A stretch of 64,000 nt of DNA from Megalopta genalis (GCF_051020955.1 NC_135017.1:32148689-32212688); one strand, 5' to 3'; counted from the stretch's first letter, positions 21,345-33,869 are shown. Made by a program: numbers and translations. The notes: generated from the letters alone by a model not told the origin.

Positions 21345-22238
21345 TAATGAAATGCAATGAAGCACTTCCCAACCAAGCTCCAATAATTTTGTACGTGTTG
21401 CTAAAGATGTGTGAGGCCTCGCATTGTCGTGATGGATTCCTTTTGATTTGTCAATTCTGGCCTTTTCACTTTGATTGCTTCCTCCAATTTTATAAGTTGT
21501 TGACAGTAAACGTCTGAGTTGATTGTTTGATTGCTTGGAAACAGCTCAAAATATACAACACCTTTATATTCCCACCAAATTGACAGCATGATCTTTTTCT
21601 GATGCAATTCGATATGGTTTGTGCTGGTTCATCACGATTGGACCATGACCTTTTCCGATTAATGTTATTGTAAACGACCCATTTTTCATCATCAGTGATA
21701 ATTCGTTTCAAAAAAGGGTCGGTTGCATTACGTTTAAAATGCGTATCGCAAATACTGATTCCTTATGTTAAGTTAACTTCTTAACTAGCCCAAGACATCT
21801 TATGCGATATTCAATTGTTGTGTGTGATGCATTATGGCTTTGATTTTGTCATCAAAATCAAAAATCGAAAGTTCAGTCGTCTCTAAGTGAAAAATCTTCA
21901 AGACGAAATTTTTTGAACCAATTCTGACACGTGCGTTCTGTTAAGCAATCGACGCCATAAACTTCACATATCTCTTTGTGAGCCTTGGCTTGATTATTAT
22001 GAAAATATCATAAAAAAGAGTAAAATGCGTCAAAAATGTTCATTTTTGCACTCCATATTAAAATTCACGGCAAACTATGAGTTGTAAACGAAACTGCACG
22101 GAATATGTTTCGATACTAACCTAAACGTATCAACTACCAAAGCTGAAGACAAAAAATTATAACATTAACAAAAGGATGACAATGCAAACATAACGCTATC
22201 TATTGATGCAAAACGAAATTACTTCCTTGCCAACCTAA
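21345..22238 (-). mobile_element. mariner remnant (mellifera-like), one end missing
   Basis: The right end carries a mariner terminal repeat: reversed from 22238 it reads TTAGGTTGGCAAGGAAGTAA, flanked by TA at 22239-22240. It is the same type as the ends of the mariner at 31.2 kb. Transposase pieces on the minus strand include the first catalytic Asp in RIITDDEKWVVYNN and HQKKIMLSIWWEYKGVVYFE, in two frames. Farther left come fragments around the second catalytic Asp. Reading stops at about 21345 and no left terminal repeat is present, so the last quarter is deleted. Confidence 0.8.
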
Positions 22239-22240
22239 TA

Positions 22241-23623
22241 TAAAAATAAATATTTTATTTTAATAATTTAAATCATAAAATAGAACAGTTTTTATTTTAA
22301 CAACTTAAACTATAAGATACATTATTGAAAGAAACTTGTGAAGATGATTAACGTAACGTGAAACGAGATAACATAAGAAATCATGTTTGCAAATGAAATT
22401 TATTGTCTTTTTAAATACAGCTATTGGCATATGACAAAGTGCATCATTTATGTACGGTTATAACGCAGTGAACAATTACTTCGTTGTTGAATTGCATAAA
22501 TCAAATATTCCGAACTATGGCACAATCCATTAAAGTCCATTCTTTCAAACAAATAAAATATTTTATTTTCAAGAATTCACGCATGGTATAAATTAAAATA
22601 TCTATTTACTATTTGCATTTTAAAATACTATTTCACCCTGATCGGTGGTATTGAGGATCATTGGCAGTAACACATGACATGAAAAATTATTTCATTTTGA
22701 CAATCAGAAACAAAATTTGCGTTTTTAACATTCCACGTTTTTCACAGGGGAGAAGTAATAATAGTATACGATGTTAAAAGGGGCCTGAAATCTATTAGAC
22801 ACAATGTTATAGTCTACAATTTAGTACGATAAGAGAAAATCTAATACATATAATGTATTCAAACGTTTCACCAAGTGGTTCCACTGAACAAGCATGTTCA
22901 GATTTTTTAAGAGACGAAGCAATTTTTAAAAAGTGGATGGAAGGTAACATTTTTTCATTTTTCAAAGAACAGACTTATTCTTTCTTTGTGATTTTATCGG
23001 AAAGTAGAAGGAATGTTATATTTAAAATTAAACATTTATCTTAAAATATTATCGCTAATCAAATTAAGGAAAGAAGAAAAAATCGGCTGTGCTGACGTTG
23101 ATTCTACATCAAGAAATAAGTAGATCCGTTATGCATAATATCCGTCTTCGAGGATAAATAGATTGAGAAAACAATATTATTGAATAGGAACCATGTGGAA
23201 AACGCAGTCTTAAATGACAAAATGTTACTCTTTATCTTCGACTTATTTTTTAACGTAGAATTAGCTCCTATTCGGTTGTACCACTTGTTACATGACATCT
23301 TGTATATTGATTATTACCAACATATTGCAACTGAAATTTTTCACATTTACAACTGTTCGAAATATAAGCATTCGCTTCTGCTTAAACGCAAATACACTTG
23401 AACATCTGATATACTGGAACGTAAACACACATATTAAGAACGTATAATTTTAATGTACTAATGCATGCTACGTAGATCTTATGTGCATGTGATCCTTTAA
23501 TACTTGAAATTACTCTTGAAATTATAGTAATAGATCCATCTAAATTAGATGGACCCTTTCCTACCCTAAATTATCTTTTTCCCGTTTCGTGTATGTTTTT
23601 ATTTTCTCTTGGCGATGCCATAA
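22241..23623. other. AT-rich stretch, no gene seen
   Basis: About 1.4 kb with only short open frames that lack any recognisable domain or compositional signal. Confidence 0.4.
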
Positions 23624-23871
23624 AGTACAGTAGAACCTCGATTATCCAAATTTTGCGATATCCGAGATCTTTATTATATAATCACATTTTACATATAAAT
23701 AATCTCTAAGGTAATCCACACACAACTTAATTTATTGTGCGTGACAGTCAAGATATAATCTAGCAGAGTAACTAAGTAATTATATTCTTCATCAGTTTGA
23801 ATTGTTGAAGTTCTGATGTGCAATAAAATAATATAGCATAACTTATCAATAGTTGAGAATTAATGACATCT
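23624..23871. mobile_element. pogo/Tigger-like terminal sequence, one end
   Basis: CAGTAGAACCTCGATTATCC at about 23628-23647 strongly resembles the terminal repeat of pogo/Tigger-type DNA transposons. No matching inverted end or transposase was found nearby, and a TTAA MITE interrupts the right side. Confidence 0.4.
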
Positions 23872-24104
23872 TTAACACTCGGATGATGGTCCTTTTCGTC
23901 AAAAATAGAATTTATTATGCTTAGACTCATTTATTTGCCAATTTCTTTAAACTTAATTTTTAAGGTGCTCATACTGGACACGCGTTATTTTGTTTATACA
24001 CCTTAATGAAATTTGTGAAAATTTCAATTATCCGTCACAGAAATAGGTGGTCGAATAATAATATTTATAGTCCGGATCCAAATGTGCCGCCGTCCAAGTG
24101 TTAA
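23872..24104. mobile_element. TTAA-flanked MITE, second family
   Basis: A 233-bp element from TTAACACTCGGATGATGG to the inverse of TTAACACTTGGACGGCGG. The ~18-bp ends match in all but four positions. TTAA at both ends is the piggyBac target duplication. It has no coding capacity. Confidence 0.7.
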
Positions 24105-24990
24105 CTTACTTTCACTAGAAATACGATTTTGTAAAACAGCTTTCAGTAATTTTTTAAAACATATTGTTTTTGTTGGTATATACAACGATACTCACACACA
24201 TACACACAAACATGTCTACAGGGGCAATAAATAAAGGTACAACCCAGAGCTTCATAAATGCAGGTACAAGCCCGACCTTCTGAAGGAATAGTATAAAAGG
24301 GCTGCACGTTCTAGTGCGAGTAGCTACTTCCCATAGAACTACAGAGGCGTTCGTCAGCCTAGAAGACGATCTATCAGACAGTATCTCCGCGACTTCACAT
24401 ACAGTCACTCTTCTTCACACAAAGTACATTTTATATCCGCTAGATGCTTTATTAAACACTGTATCATATTTGTATTGCATTATTAGTAAATAAACAATTA
24501 GCAAATTCCAACAGTTTTTAACAACAGAATGTACGAATGAATTTATGTAATTAAACCATTTTGCGAGGCAACGAAAACTAGAATTTGTATTCGGTATATC
24601 GCTCGCTAAAATATTCGGACATTATTTAAAAATGACTTATTTTTTCAAATTCAACCAAATGACTTATATTTTTTAAGATTCAAAAATCCCAATTGATTAG
24701 AATAACAAAATGAGGAAATTGTGTGTTCTTAAACTTCTTTATCTGATTGTGACAAGAAAATTTGAACAATATATTTTGTAGATTTCGATAACTAATATGC
24801 ATGTTTCTTGGATTGATTATGGTTAAGAACGCCATCCGATTTCAAGTTTGAAATATTCAACCAGCACGCAACATTCAAATCGCGAAGGCTACATCTCCCT
24901 CCTGACGCGCTCACTCCCCGTGGTCGGTTCTTTTGTCACGGAGCACCTCATGCGCGTCTCTATTCTCGTGAATTTTGCGTAGCGAAGAGA
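24105..24990. other. AT-rich stretch with a promoter-like block
   Basis: TATAAAAGGGC lies at about 24292, and the following ~200 bases are GC-richer and end in AATAAAC motifs. The layout resembles a solo LTR, but I could not find paired TG/CA ends with a matching duplication. From 24530 the sequence is plain AT-rich. Confidence 0.25.
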
Positions 24991-25640
24991 AATGTAGCGA
25001 TCGTCGATATCTAACTTTTTCGGTCAGCTCGGAGATTTCTCTACGTTTCACGACCATTAGAGGAAATTCGGATTTGTTATTTCGAAGTTCTTGGGAAATC
25101 TTGCAGTGTCGGTAGATGCATACCGACTTCTAGTAGGTCGTTACAAATTGTAATCGCACTGACCATCTACGTTTTAACGACTCGTGATGAAATCTATGAT
25201 ACCGAATTGCAATACTGTTGCGAAGAGGAATTGCGACAACTGCGCGCTGCGAACGAACATCTTCTGCAGAAAATTGTAAAGAGTGCGGACTAACGGGTGC
25301 AGCTACGTAGCTGCCTGATTTGTATCATTGGACACGATTAAAGATTAATTCAGAGCCAATTCTGGTGTCGTAATTATGTCCGCGAAATCCATCCGCCCGT
25401 GCAGGTTACCCTCCGCTATTCCCGTGATCGAACGCTTGGTTCCTTGTTGCGTCGATCTATCTCGCGTGAACCGGTTTTCAACTTACTTACGGAGAAACAT
25501 TTCGCGTGGCACCCTTCTGGCGCCCGGAATTGATATCATGCTACACGTTGGCTTTCCAGGAAATCGCTCTTCGTGCTGCGTGGACCACGCACGTACGGCG
25601 GTGCGTGGCTTGGCTCAAGGGTCTTAGAATCTCGGAGATT
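24991..25640. other. GC-moderate stretch of unknown nature
   Basis: This region is more GC-rich than its neighbours. It includes short open frames (for example 25376-25627 on plus) without recognised domains. No element termini were seen. Confidence 0.25.
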
Positions 25641-27777
25641 GTTTTACAAACTCAGAGAAATCGAATAAAACTAAACGAAATATAATTTTGTTAAGCAATC
25701 ACATTAGTATTTTGGATGTGATAAGGTGTTAGTGTGATGAATCGTACAAGGCCCCCCAATGGTCCCGAAACGGCCAATTGTCTTAGAAAAGAAGAGTTTT
25801 TGATGAACAAAAGTGTTAAGATCTAAAAAGTCTTATTAAATGATCATTTCCATTTGGCTTTAAGCGAGCGCGTTAAGGTTGGCTACATAATTCCAGAACT
25901 CATAACTCAGATAAGATTCAAAGATAGTTATCAATATGTATCAATATGTGACATCAAATACAAAATCATTAACTTGAAAAATGCATTACAACGAAAGCTA
26001 AAAATAATGTTTTACAAAAATGTTTTTTTATAAAAAAATTTGCGAGAATAGGTTTTCAAAGAAAATACATAAATGTTGCCTTGTCTACATATCAGGGATG
26101 AACGGTAGTCTATCAAGAAAGATCCATGTCAAGGTAGATTTTCGACATACGACGCTGCAGAGGGAACAATATTTTGTTACTCGACTAGAACTGCAATTTT
26201 GTCATCATCCATGCAGGGTGACGTAAGTACAGCAAACGGTCAACTAAACGCGAAAACTATATCTGTTTACATATTGTATGATTTTGAACGTCTTTAAACT
26301 TGCACAAAAAATTAAAACGTATCTTCACATTTTGTATTTAGATGTTCTCTCCCAGGGAACATAACGTAACTAACTAATTTGAGTACGTTCAAAATTAACA
26401 ATTTGTGCATCATAAAATCCATATCAATACAATCTGTTATCAGACATTATTTAAACAATTTGACTATGTATTTCCAACGTTCTATAATTTTATATTTTCA
26501 TTAACACTTTGACTGTCACTTAACATTATCAAAAATTTCATAAAATTAAAGTTTTATTTAATCAAATTAAAATTGTGAGAAGTTATATAATAACAATTAT
26601 TTTTATAACGTCTTTACGTTTTATAGATCCTAATGAAATAGATTAGGGTAAAAATCAATTTTCAAATCTAAGCAAATTATAATATTTCGGATTGCTCACT
26701 ACTTTTCCAATAAATACGTTCGAGTTTTTGGTAAGTGATCGGAGAAAATTCTTCGAGTGCAGAGAGATAAAACAGTACATCTGTGATAGAAAGGGGAACA
26801 AGTCTCGAATCTCGAATGTACCGCTAGGAATTGAAATGTTGTGATTTAATAGGGGTTTAATAAAATAATAATGTCCAACTGAATTTCTCGCGAACCTAAA
26901 TCAATGTAATAATTTGCGTTAATCGTTTTCTTGATTGTTATAAAACGAGGAACGACGCGACGCGCAGTGTTCGATCCATAGAAAGAAAGTTAATAATTCG
27001 AGGTATAAGATTTAAAAAGATATCGATTTCCAGAGTATATTTCCTCGGCATATGTGCCGAGTATATGTACTAATTTGTAGTTGCAATAACTGAAGCTCAA
27101 TGCAAGATATCAATGCATTTCTTCCATCACGTGCCATTGGCTGCATATTTCTTACTTTAATCTGATTTACATAAGTTGAATGTAGTGCAAAAGGATCATT
27201 AAAAAGAGTAAGTCATTTTATGAGACTGACAATATATGTTCATAATTTTTCATGTAAAATTTTTATCAACTTTAGAGAAAATTTTAGAATGAGAATTAAA
27301 AAGTAAACTCTTTACATTATTTCCTTAAGTTCGTTTGAAATGATAATATTAAAACAGCGCGCAGGCACAAGTGGCGTGAAGGCGCACAGTGTTCCACTCT
27401 ACATAGGTCATTTTCAGACAATATTAATTATTCCTAAACTAATTCATTATCAATTCATAGAAAAATACAATTTTATTAATAACAGTTTAAATAAACTTAA
27501 GTTTGTTATTCGATAAAAAGTTCCTTATAAATTTTTCTGCTGGAGTTTGTTATGACATAATTAATGAGTAACTTTTGTTTAAACAACAAATAGTAATAAT
27601 ATAATTCGTAAGAAACTTTATGTTTAATGAAATAATTAAGATTATTTACCCTTTTCTAAAAATAAAATTTTATGTACTTGTTCATAAATTTATAGATCTT
27701 CTCTCTCTCTCTCGTATGCTCTTTAAAAAAGTATTAGAGGTTTTAGATTGAAATGAATTAGTTTAGGGGTTATTAAT
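25641..27777. other. AT-rich non-coding stretch
   Basis: About 2.1 kb with no supported gene. There is a short CT dinucleotide run near 27702-27714. Confidence 0.4.
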
Positions 27778-28290
27778 TGTTCCGTCCTGGACAGATCAAC
27801 ACCAGGCAATCTGCCAGGTCATTCGAGGACCTACGGGGCCTAATCTACGGCCCTGAGAAAAGGTGCCTGACAGAGCAATAAAATAAACCGAACCCTACGG
27901 GACAAGGTTCAATAAATCGGCGGATTTACAACGACGACCCGCTATAACTACATTTTTATACCGTTTACTTTAACGGTTAGTACCGGTAAAGTAAAAAATA
28001 AGGAAATAGTTTTATTTTACTGCACTTTAGCCGGAGACCCAAGGTGGTCTCCAACTGCCTTCCGTCGACTTGCCCTTTTCTCAAGGCCCTAGAGCAACGT
28101 CTTCGGAAGTGGGGGCAGGTTGGGGGTGAAGCCAATCAGGCTTCAAAAATGGGCCGAACAAAATTGACTCCACCCCGAGCAAGTAAACCTGCAAAACAAA
28201 ACTTGTCGAGACCAGGAGTCTTTCGGTAACTCTCACGAGAGACGTGTCAAGCACTCTCACACAATTGTAAACCTGGACCTTCTTTAAATA
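27778..28290. other. GC-rich block of unknown nature
   Basis: It stands out sharply from AT-rich flanks. It begins TGTTCCGTCCTGG and contains several AATAAA motifs (about 27877, 27911 and 28286) and a CCAAT at 28131. These suggest an LTR-like unit, but no second copy or target duplication was found. Confidence 0.25.
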
Positions 28291-28294
28291 AACT

Positions 28295-28747
28295 GTGTTG
28301 CTTTGCATTACGACACAGTTTGAGCTTTTTTTTCAAATCAACTCCACTGCCATTAAGTTGTCGTTGGAGGCGCAGCATCTGAAGGAGCAACTTTCAATCT
28401 GCGCACCGTGCGATATATACAAATTTTGTATATATATATATTTTGTCCCAAAATTGGCTACAGGATCGAACACGTGCGTTGTCGCAAAAGGGATTGAGTT
28501 TCTAGAACCGGTAACATTTGCAAATCCCGCTGTCAACCTTCTTATTGCCTTCACCCTTATTGAATAGTTGATCACGGAGTTTGTCGAGACAATAAAGATG
28601 AAGTATTTTGGAAAGCAATCACGTGAATGGAAGGGAGCGGCTACGAAATGGATTGTCCAATCCGTAGGAACTGAGAAAGTGACTGTGAAGGAGTTGAAAA
28701 TAAGGTTCAAGGATAGGGTGGAAGCTTCATCGATCTCTTACACATAA
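28295..28747 (+). pseudogene. Unrecognised protein-coding remnant with one stop
   Basis: One frame runs from 28295 to the stop at 28745-28747, interrupted only by TAG at 28565-28567. The stretch on both sides of that stop looks like real protein: IEFLEPVTFANPAVNLLIAF before it, and MKYFGKQSREWKGAATKW and VTVKELKIRFKDRVEASS after it. The mix of charged and hydrophobic residues is unlike translated AT-rich noise. The first ~45 codons are less convincing. I do not recognise the family. It could be a fragment of a mobile element or of a host gene copy. Confidence 0.35.
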
Positions 28748-30389
28748 CCCACTAACGCGATTGATACACTTATCGTGTATCGTCATTCGATGTAGTCCTC
28801 ACCAATCCCGCTACCAGAAAATAATCCCAACTTCTTTTCTACTGCCGATGGCTCTTTGAGCTTGTTAAACTTTTCCCTCGTCAATTCTTTTGCGAATTTA
28901 ATGGTCGAGACGAGATAATGTTTCGAGTTTAAGAAAATTTTGAAGTTACGATTTTAAATGTTAATTGAAAGTTCTCGAATTTCGGTGTTATTAGAACTAA
29001 TTAAAGAATGGCGTTAAGACCTCTCCGATAAAGACTCATATGCAATAACAAGAGGTACCTACAAACATTTTGAAAACCATTACTTACAATCACTAGTGCC
29101 TGCAGTCTACATGCAATGAGTTATGAAAATATTTGAGCTCTTTTAATTCGGAATAACTTTTGTAAAATTGGTTCAAGAGGTTAAAATTCTTTTGAAATGT
29201 CAGAGACTAGTTTACTAGACAATGTTTAAAAATTATTTTCAATAATTGCAATTTGTTGGAGTGGCAAAACAAATTAAAACAATATTTTGTAGATTTCTGT
29301 AACTTACAAGTTTAGAAATCCATCGAAATCGGTGGACCTTATTGTGAGCTACGAAAAAACTAACAACGATATATACATACAAAATTTATTATTTGGAGAC
29401 TTTTAAGATGTATCACTGACAATAATCTGTTTGTTCTTGAGTGTTAGAAAAACTAGTCGTGGATGCTATACTTTATTATTGCTTACATTGTACATGGTGT
29501 CACAAAATTATATATTGTGACCTACTTTCTCGGTTCGGTGAATGCTGACATAAGTAATTTACCAGAAAAATGACCTTGATCCTAATGAGTCAAAGTCGAA
29601 AAACAAAAATTTTGTTTATTATCGTATTTTGTTTATTTATCGTATTCTACACATCACGTGGACGAACTTTGTAAAATATACGAAAATATACTTTTGAAAA
29701 TTTCTGCAAATAAATAACATAATTTATGATAATACAAAAAATGTTAATATCCACCAAATTAAGAATCTAGAATCACATTATAATAGTTCTAACGTATAAT
29801 TTTGGGAAACCCTGTATAGGAGTTTCTCCGATAAAAGTAGTCTGTTTCTATCGTCGGAAAATAAAATGTAATCTCTGTGACAATTAGGGTCGAAGCACAC
29901 TTACATGCCAGGTTCGTTCGTGCTCTAAGGCCGAGACATTCTTTCATTTGATTTACATTAGAGTGTTCACACTCTCGTTCCGTGTCATGCCGTCCGGCAC
30001 CGTCCAAATTGTCTGCACACTGGCAGACAATCCTGGTCCAGCCTTGCTTTGCCCGTAAGTCACACTGTACCAAAACAAAGCGAGACGGAACTACGGAACT
30101 GGTATGATATGGACCTAGTGCGCAATCTTTCGTTCTAGCGTTGTTGACAGTTAACACACAATGCAAAGAATGTATGTGCAATATAAGTGTTTTTATATTA
30201 TTTATTACTTTATGAAGTATGCCTAGTTATTCATTAAAAAAAAAAATTTTAGTGTTTACTAAACTTACACAAAGTCTAAAATGGGAAAATAGTAGCGACC
30301 GTTTACATGTTTAATAATCCCTCTGGCGTTCAGGTAGTTAGCCCATTATAGAATATGTATTGCAACGACAACACCGAGAATCGAGCATA
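28748..30389. other. Mostly AT-rich non-coding stretch
   Basis: No supported gene. A GC-moderate part at about 29890-30150 has no recognised structure. Confidence 0.35.
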
Positions 30390-30478
30390 CAGTACCGGAC
30401 AAAATTGAGTGGACACTCTTTAAAACTTGGACTAAACGATTAAATTTGTTTTTAGATGATAATGGGACTAGTCTAATA
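30390..30478. mobile_element. Tc1-type MITE end, solitary
   Basis: CAGTACCGGACAAAATTGAG opens at 30390, followed by AGATGATAATGGGACTAGTC. The same order of blocks occurs, reversed, at the right end of the palindromic MITE at 35195-35737. Only one end is present. Confidence 0.55.
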
Positions 30479-30885
30479 CACTGAGGGCTCAGAAAAACTA
30501 AACTGAAAAGTACCGACTGACCCCTTGACTGACTGGGGTCTCTTATTTATATTACGTCCCCCAAAAAGGCCACGCCTGTTTTGGGGGACTCGCTGTCTTC
30601 TTTTACCCCCGTTTAGTTTGGCGGGGGAGACAGCCATCGATGAACCCTCGCTGTAGGGGCGCGCTGGCCGTTCGGCCAGGTAGCGGTACGCGGCCGGCGG
30701 CTTTCTCCGCGACCAGGCATGCAGTACATCTGGCAGTGATAAAAAATAAAGAGACAAAGGAATTTCCGGTTCTTGCAAACGTCAAGGACGTTTTCTCTCC
30801 GTCGACCCCTTGACATCTGCAAGCGGACAGTTTTATGGTTATTACGGTCGCCGACCGTGTGCCTCTACAACACAATGACTATAAT
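30479..30885. other. GC-rich block of unknown nature
   Basis: Its GC-richness contrasts strongly with the flanks. It includes the short inverted pair CCCCCAAAAAGGC / GTTTTGGGGGAC near 30557-30591. Three overlapping minus-strand frames are open here, but none reads as a known protein. Confidence 0.25.
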
Positions 30886-31216
30886 GCTTTATTTTAAATT
30901 TTGCTATTACTTGAAATGACAAAAGTAAAATAAGAAATTAATGTTTCTTAACTTTTCTACCTGAACTTATAAGGAAAATTTAAAAAATGCGTAATTTAGT
31001 ATAATTTACTAAGCATGAAGCAGCTATATGAATATAATAAATATTTATTTTTATTTGTTGCAAATTTATAAATCAGACAATCAATTCGATACGGAGGGAA
31101 TATAAACTATATATTATATATAAAAATTTCATCTAGGATGTCGTTTCACTGGTAATATTTTAATATTTAAGTTATAAAATATTTAATTTAATTAAACATT
31201 CAAAATATTTTTGAGT
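30886..31216. other. AT-rich spacer
   Basis: Nothing recognisable. Confidence 0.4.
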
Positions 31217-31261
31217 TATTGGATTGCTCGGAAGTAATTTCGTTTTTTTTGTGGAAATGAA

Positions 31262-32263
31262 AGACAATTTTCGTATAATGAACAAATATTTTATGAAATT
31301 ATATATTGGCCAATCTGGTACAATACCTTTTGCCATCTTTCTGGTAGTAGCATGATTCCACGCTCATAAAATTTTTGGTCTTTGCTGGCAAAAAACTGAT
31401 CGAGATCAGTTTACAAAATTTTGCAGTGACCGGAACAAATCTGAAGCATATGGTGGGTGTGGCATTGTATTCCATTCAAGCTGTAAAAGTTTTTGGCGAG
31501 TGACCAAACTTGTATGATGTCTCACATTATCTTGGTGGAACACTACACCTTTTCTGTTGATTAATTCTGGCCTTTTCTGTTGAAGTGCATCATTCAGTTT
31601 GTCCAGCTGATGACAGTAAACTTCCGAATTAATTGTTGTGTTATCCGGTAAAAGCTAAAAAAAAACGATTCCTTTAAAATCCCACCAAACAGACAGCATC
31701 ACCTTTTTTTGATGGATATTGGCTTTGGAAATGCTTTGAGCCGGTTCATGTTTTTTGCTCCATGATCTCTTGTGTTTGACATTGTTATATACAACCCATT
31801 TTTCGTCCCCAGTAATGATGCGCTTCAAAAATGGATCATTTTCGTGACGTTTGAGAAGCGAATCACAGACGTCAACGCGACGACACAAATTTTTCTCCGT
31901 GAGAACATGGGGAACCCATATATCGAGCTCTGAGGTTAAACTCAGGCCTTTCAAGTGGTCATAAACAATTGAATTTGATAAATTTAACCTCTCACCGATC
32001 TCACGTGTTGTTATTCGCCGGTTTTCATCAACTAATGCCTCTATCGTGTCTTTATCAGTTTCAACCGTCCTTCCAAAACGTGATGCATCTTCGACATCAA
32101 AATTGTTGGATCGAAATTTTGCAAACCAGTTCTGGCACTGGCGTACTGTCAACACATCTTCTCCATACACATCGGTTAATTTCTTTCTGGCTTGAACAGC
32201 ATTTTTACCTTTTCTATAGTAAAAAAGTAAAATATGACGAAAATTCTGTTTATTGCTCTCCAT
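31262..32263 (-). pseudogene. mariner transposase, defective
   Basis: I take the start at 32263 (MESNKQNFRHILLFYYRKGK); the frame extends a few codons farther only because of the MITE insertion. In order it has the two helix-turn-helix regions (VRQCQNWFAKFRS; TTREIGERLNLSNSIVYDHL), the WVPHVL linker, and the first catalytic Asp in RIITGDEKWVVYNN. It then hits an in-frame TAG at 31655-31657. The same frame continues with the second Asp in VVFHQDNVRHHTSL. The region that normally carries the third Asp, in the LAPSDY block, is missing through an in-frame deletion: YASDL runs directly into FRSLQN near 31415. The last ~35 codons sit in another frame. Confidence 0.85.
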
Positions 32264-32272
32264 ATTTAACAT

Positions 32273-32598
32273 TTAACCCGCCACTATAGTGGCTTCCGCG
32301 GATGTCATCTCTCTGAACGACGCGCCACTATAGTGGCTTTCGCGGATGTCACCTCTCTGAACGACGCACCACTATAGTGGCTTACTCTAGTAGCTCACTC
32401 GGTCATCGTTTGAATCAAATAATCGTCTTCATATGCATTGTTTCACACTTCTTTTGTCTTCACATCGATTTACAATATACAGACTTATCTTAACAATATA
32501 ACTTTTAACAATATACAGACACTCTGTACAGTACATATCAGACTCTGCCGTCCAGAGAAATAGCCTCGCGCAGAATTCAGCCGTACCTAAAAGGTTAA
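32273..32598. mobile_element. TTAA-flanked piggyBac-type MITE, copy 2
   Basis: A 326-bp inverted relative of 5597-5844, with TTAA at both ends. Its right end, reversed, starts TTAACCTTTTAGGTACGG. Its left end holds two and a half 44-bp repeats that begin GCCACTATAGTGGC at 32280, 32324 and 32368. It lies 10 bp upstream of the mariner transposase start, in the mariner 5' region. It has no coding capacity. Confidence 0.8.
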
Positions 32599-32778
32599 AA
32601 GGGCACCAACCAAAAACTACTGCGTAGAATCAATTGGACTTTTCCACACACAAGCCTTGTTATATCAGCTCTCAAAACATATAATGATTATGCGGCTTAA
32701 GTGTGAAGTTGGGTGCAAAAAGATACAATTAAATCCTCTGTCGGTAAAAAACGAAATTACTTTCCGAACAACCCAATA

Positions 32779-33229
32779 ATATTAATATGAAAAGTATATT
32801 TATATGCGGCATACGTGACTTCGCGTCAACGTGCACGCATTTCCATGGTCCGCGTTTTGAAATCGAGAAAGCGAGCACGACAATCACTCGCCAATACGAG
32901 GTCGGGACGTCGGCTCACGAGCGTAGCGAGAACTCGCGACTCCAGGACAAGGTCCCGCGATAGATTAATGTGAATTTATCTTTTCTTTTCTTTTGTTATT
33001 TACCAAAGAATATGTTTTAATTTCCTACGTTCGTACTCTAGATTAAATCAAATATATTATATGAGTTTCGTTATCTTAAAAATAGCATATCGGGATTTAT
33101 TTCGGTTCCTGCACCGATTCGAACACCGATGTTACAAATTATATCGTGTTTGGTCTCACTTTAATAAAAAAAACTCACAATCGCATTGGCAGTCTTATTA
33201 AGAAAATATAAAAAAGTCTCTCGTTGCGT

Positions 33230-33230
<1 letters not shown>
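32779..33230. other. Non-coding stretch
   Basis: A GC-moderate patch at about 32815-32965 lies inside AT-rich sequence. No gene recognised. Confidence 0.35.

Positions 33231-33291
<61 letters not shown>
33231..33291. repeat. (TA)n microsatellite
   Basis: About 60 bases of TA dinucleotide with one interruption near the start. Confidence 0.95.
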
Positions 33292-33293
<2 letters not shown>

Positions 33294-33869
33294 TCCATTT
33301 GCTGGCCTTTTCTACGTTCGAAAAAGTACAAAGGCGGACACCAAATAATAATATTTAAAGTCTATATATATTTTTGTTTTAGATTCTTTTAGATTGATCC
33401 ATCCTATCGTCGATAACGTAGTAGCAAGGATATCGCAGCCAGGAGCAGCAAGGACATCGGAGCGAATATATTTATTTAATAAACGCGTATACGTATACAC
33501 TTCATTAAAAATGGATTTTTTGCTGTATATCACTATAAAATAAAAGATAAAAGAAAATAAAAGATTTTTTCCCATATTAATTCTTTAATTTTGATTATTT
33601 CCCTTTTTAGGCTATTAAGGGTATTGAGTATATTTTTTCGAAATTAGGTTATGTACACCATTATATTGCTTCTTTTAGTTTGTACGATAATTATATAATT
33701 ATTAAAAAAAATGTATTCAATACATTGTGGCTCTAGAATCCAGGATTTGAATTCCCGCTTCTAAGCCGCCATATTGAACTTTAGTTCGTCTGTTGCGTGG
33801 GGTTCTAGTGAATTTTAGTACAGACAAAATCGAAACTCAAATCATAATAAAAGTATATTTAATAAATCA
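33292..33869. other. AT-rich non-coding stretch
   Basis: No supported gene or element. Confidence 0.4.

Larger units (their letters stand above)
31219..32776 (-). mobile_element. mariner (mellifera-like) with a nested TTAA MITE
   Basis: The terminal repeats are TTGGATTGCTCGG at 31219 and its near inverse (TTGGGTTGTTCGG reversed) ending at 32776, each continuing with AAGTAATTTCG. They are flanked by TA at 31217-31218 and 32777-32778. The transposase is on the minus strand. Removing the 326-bp MITE at 32273-32598 leaves about 1.23 kb, close to a full mariner. Confidence 0.88.

Noticed and set aside
24213..24523. Solo LTR starting TGTCTACAGG and ending TTTTTAACA
   Set aside because: A TATA box and TG/CA-like ends are present, but no convincing target duplication brackets them.
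25143..25293. Short coding-like frame after a TTGCAG acceptor-like site, with ELRQLRAANEHLLQKIV before a stop at 25291
   Set aside because: Only about 50 codons, no family, no matching upstream donor; too weak to list as a gene.
26513..26540. TTAACACTTTGACTGTCAC as a TTAA MITE end
   Set aside because: No inverted partner was found within a plausible distance.
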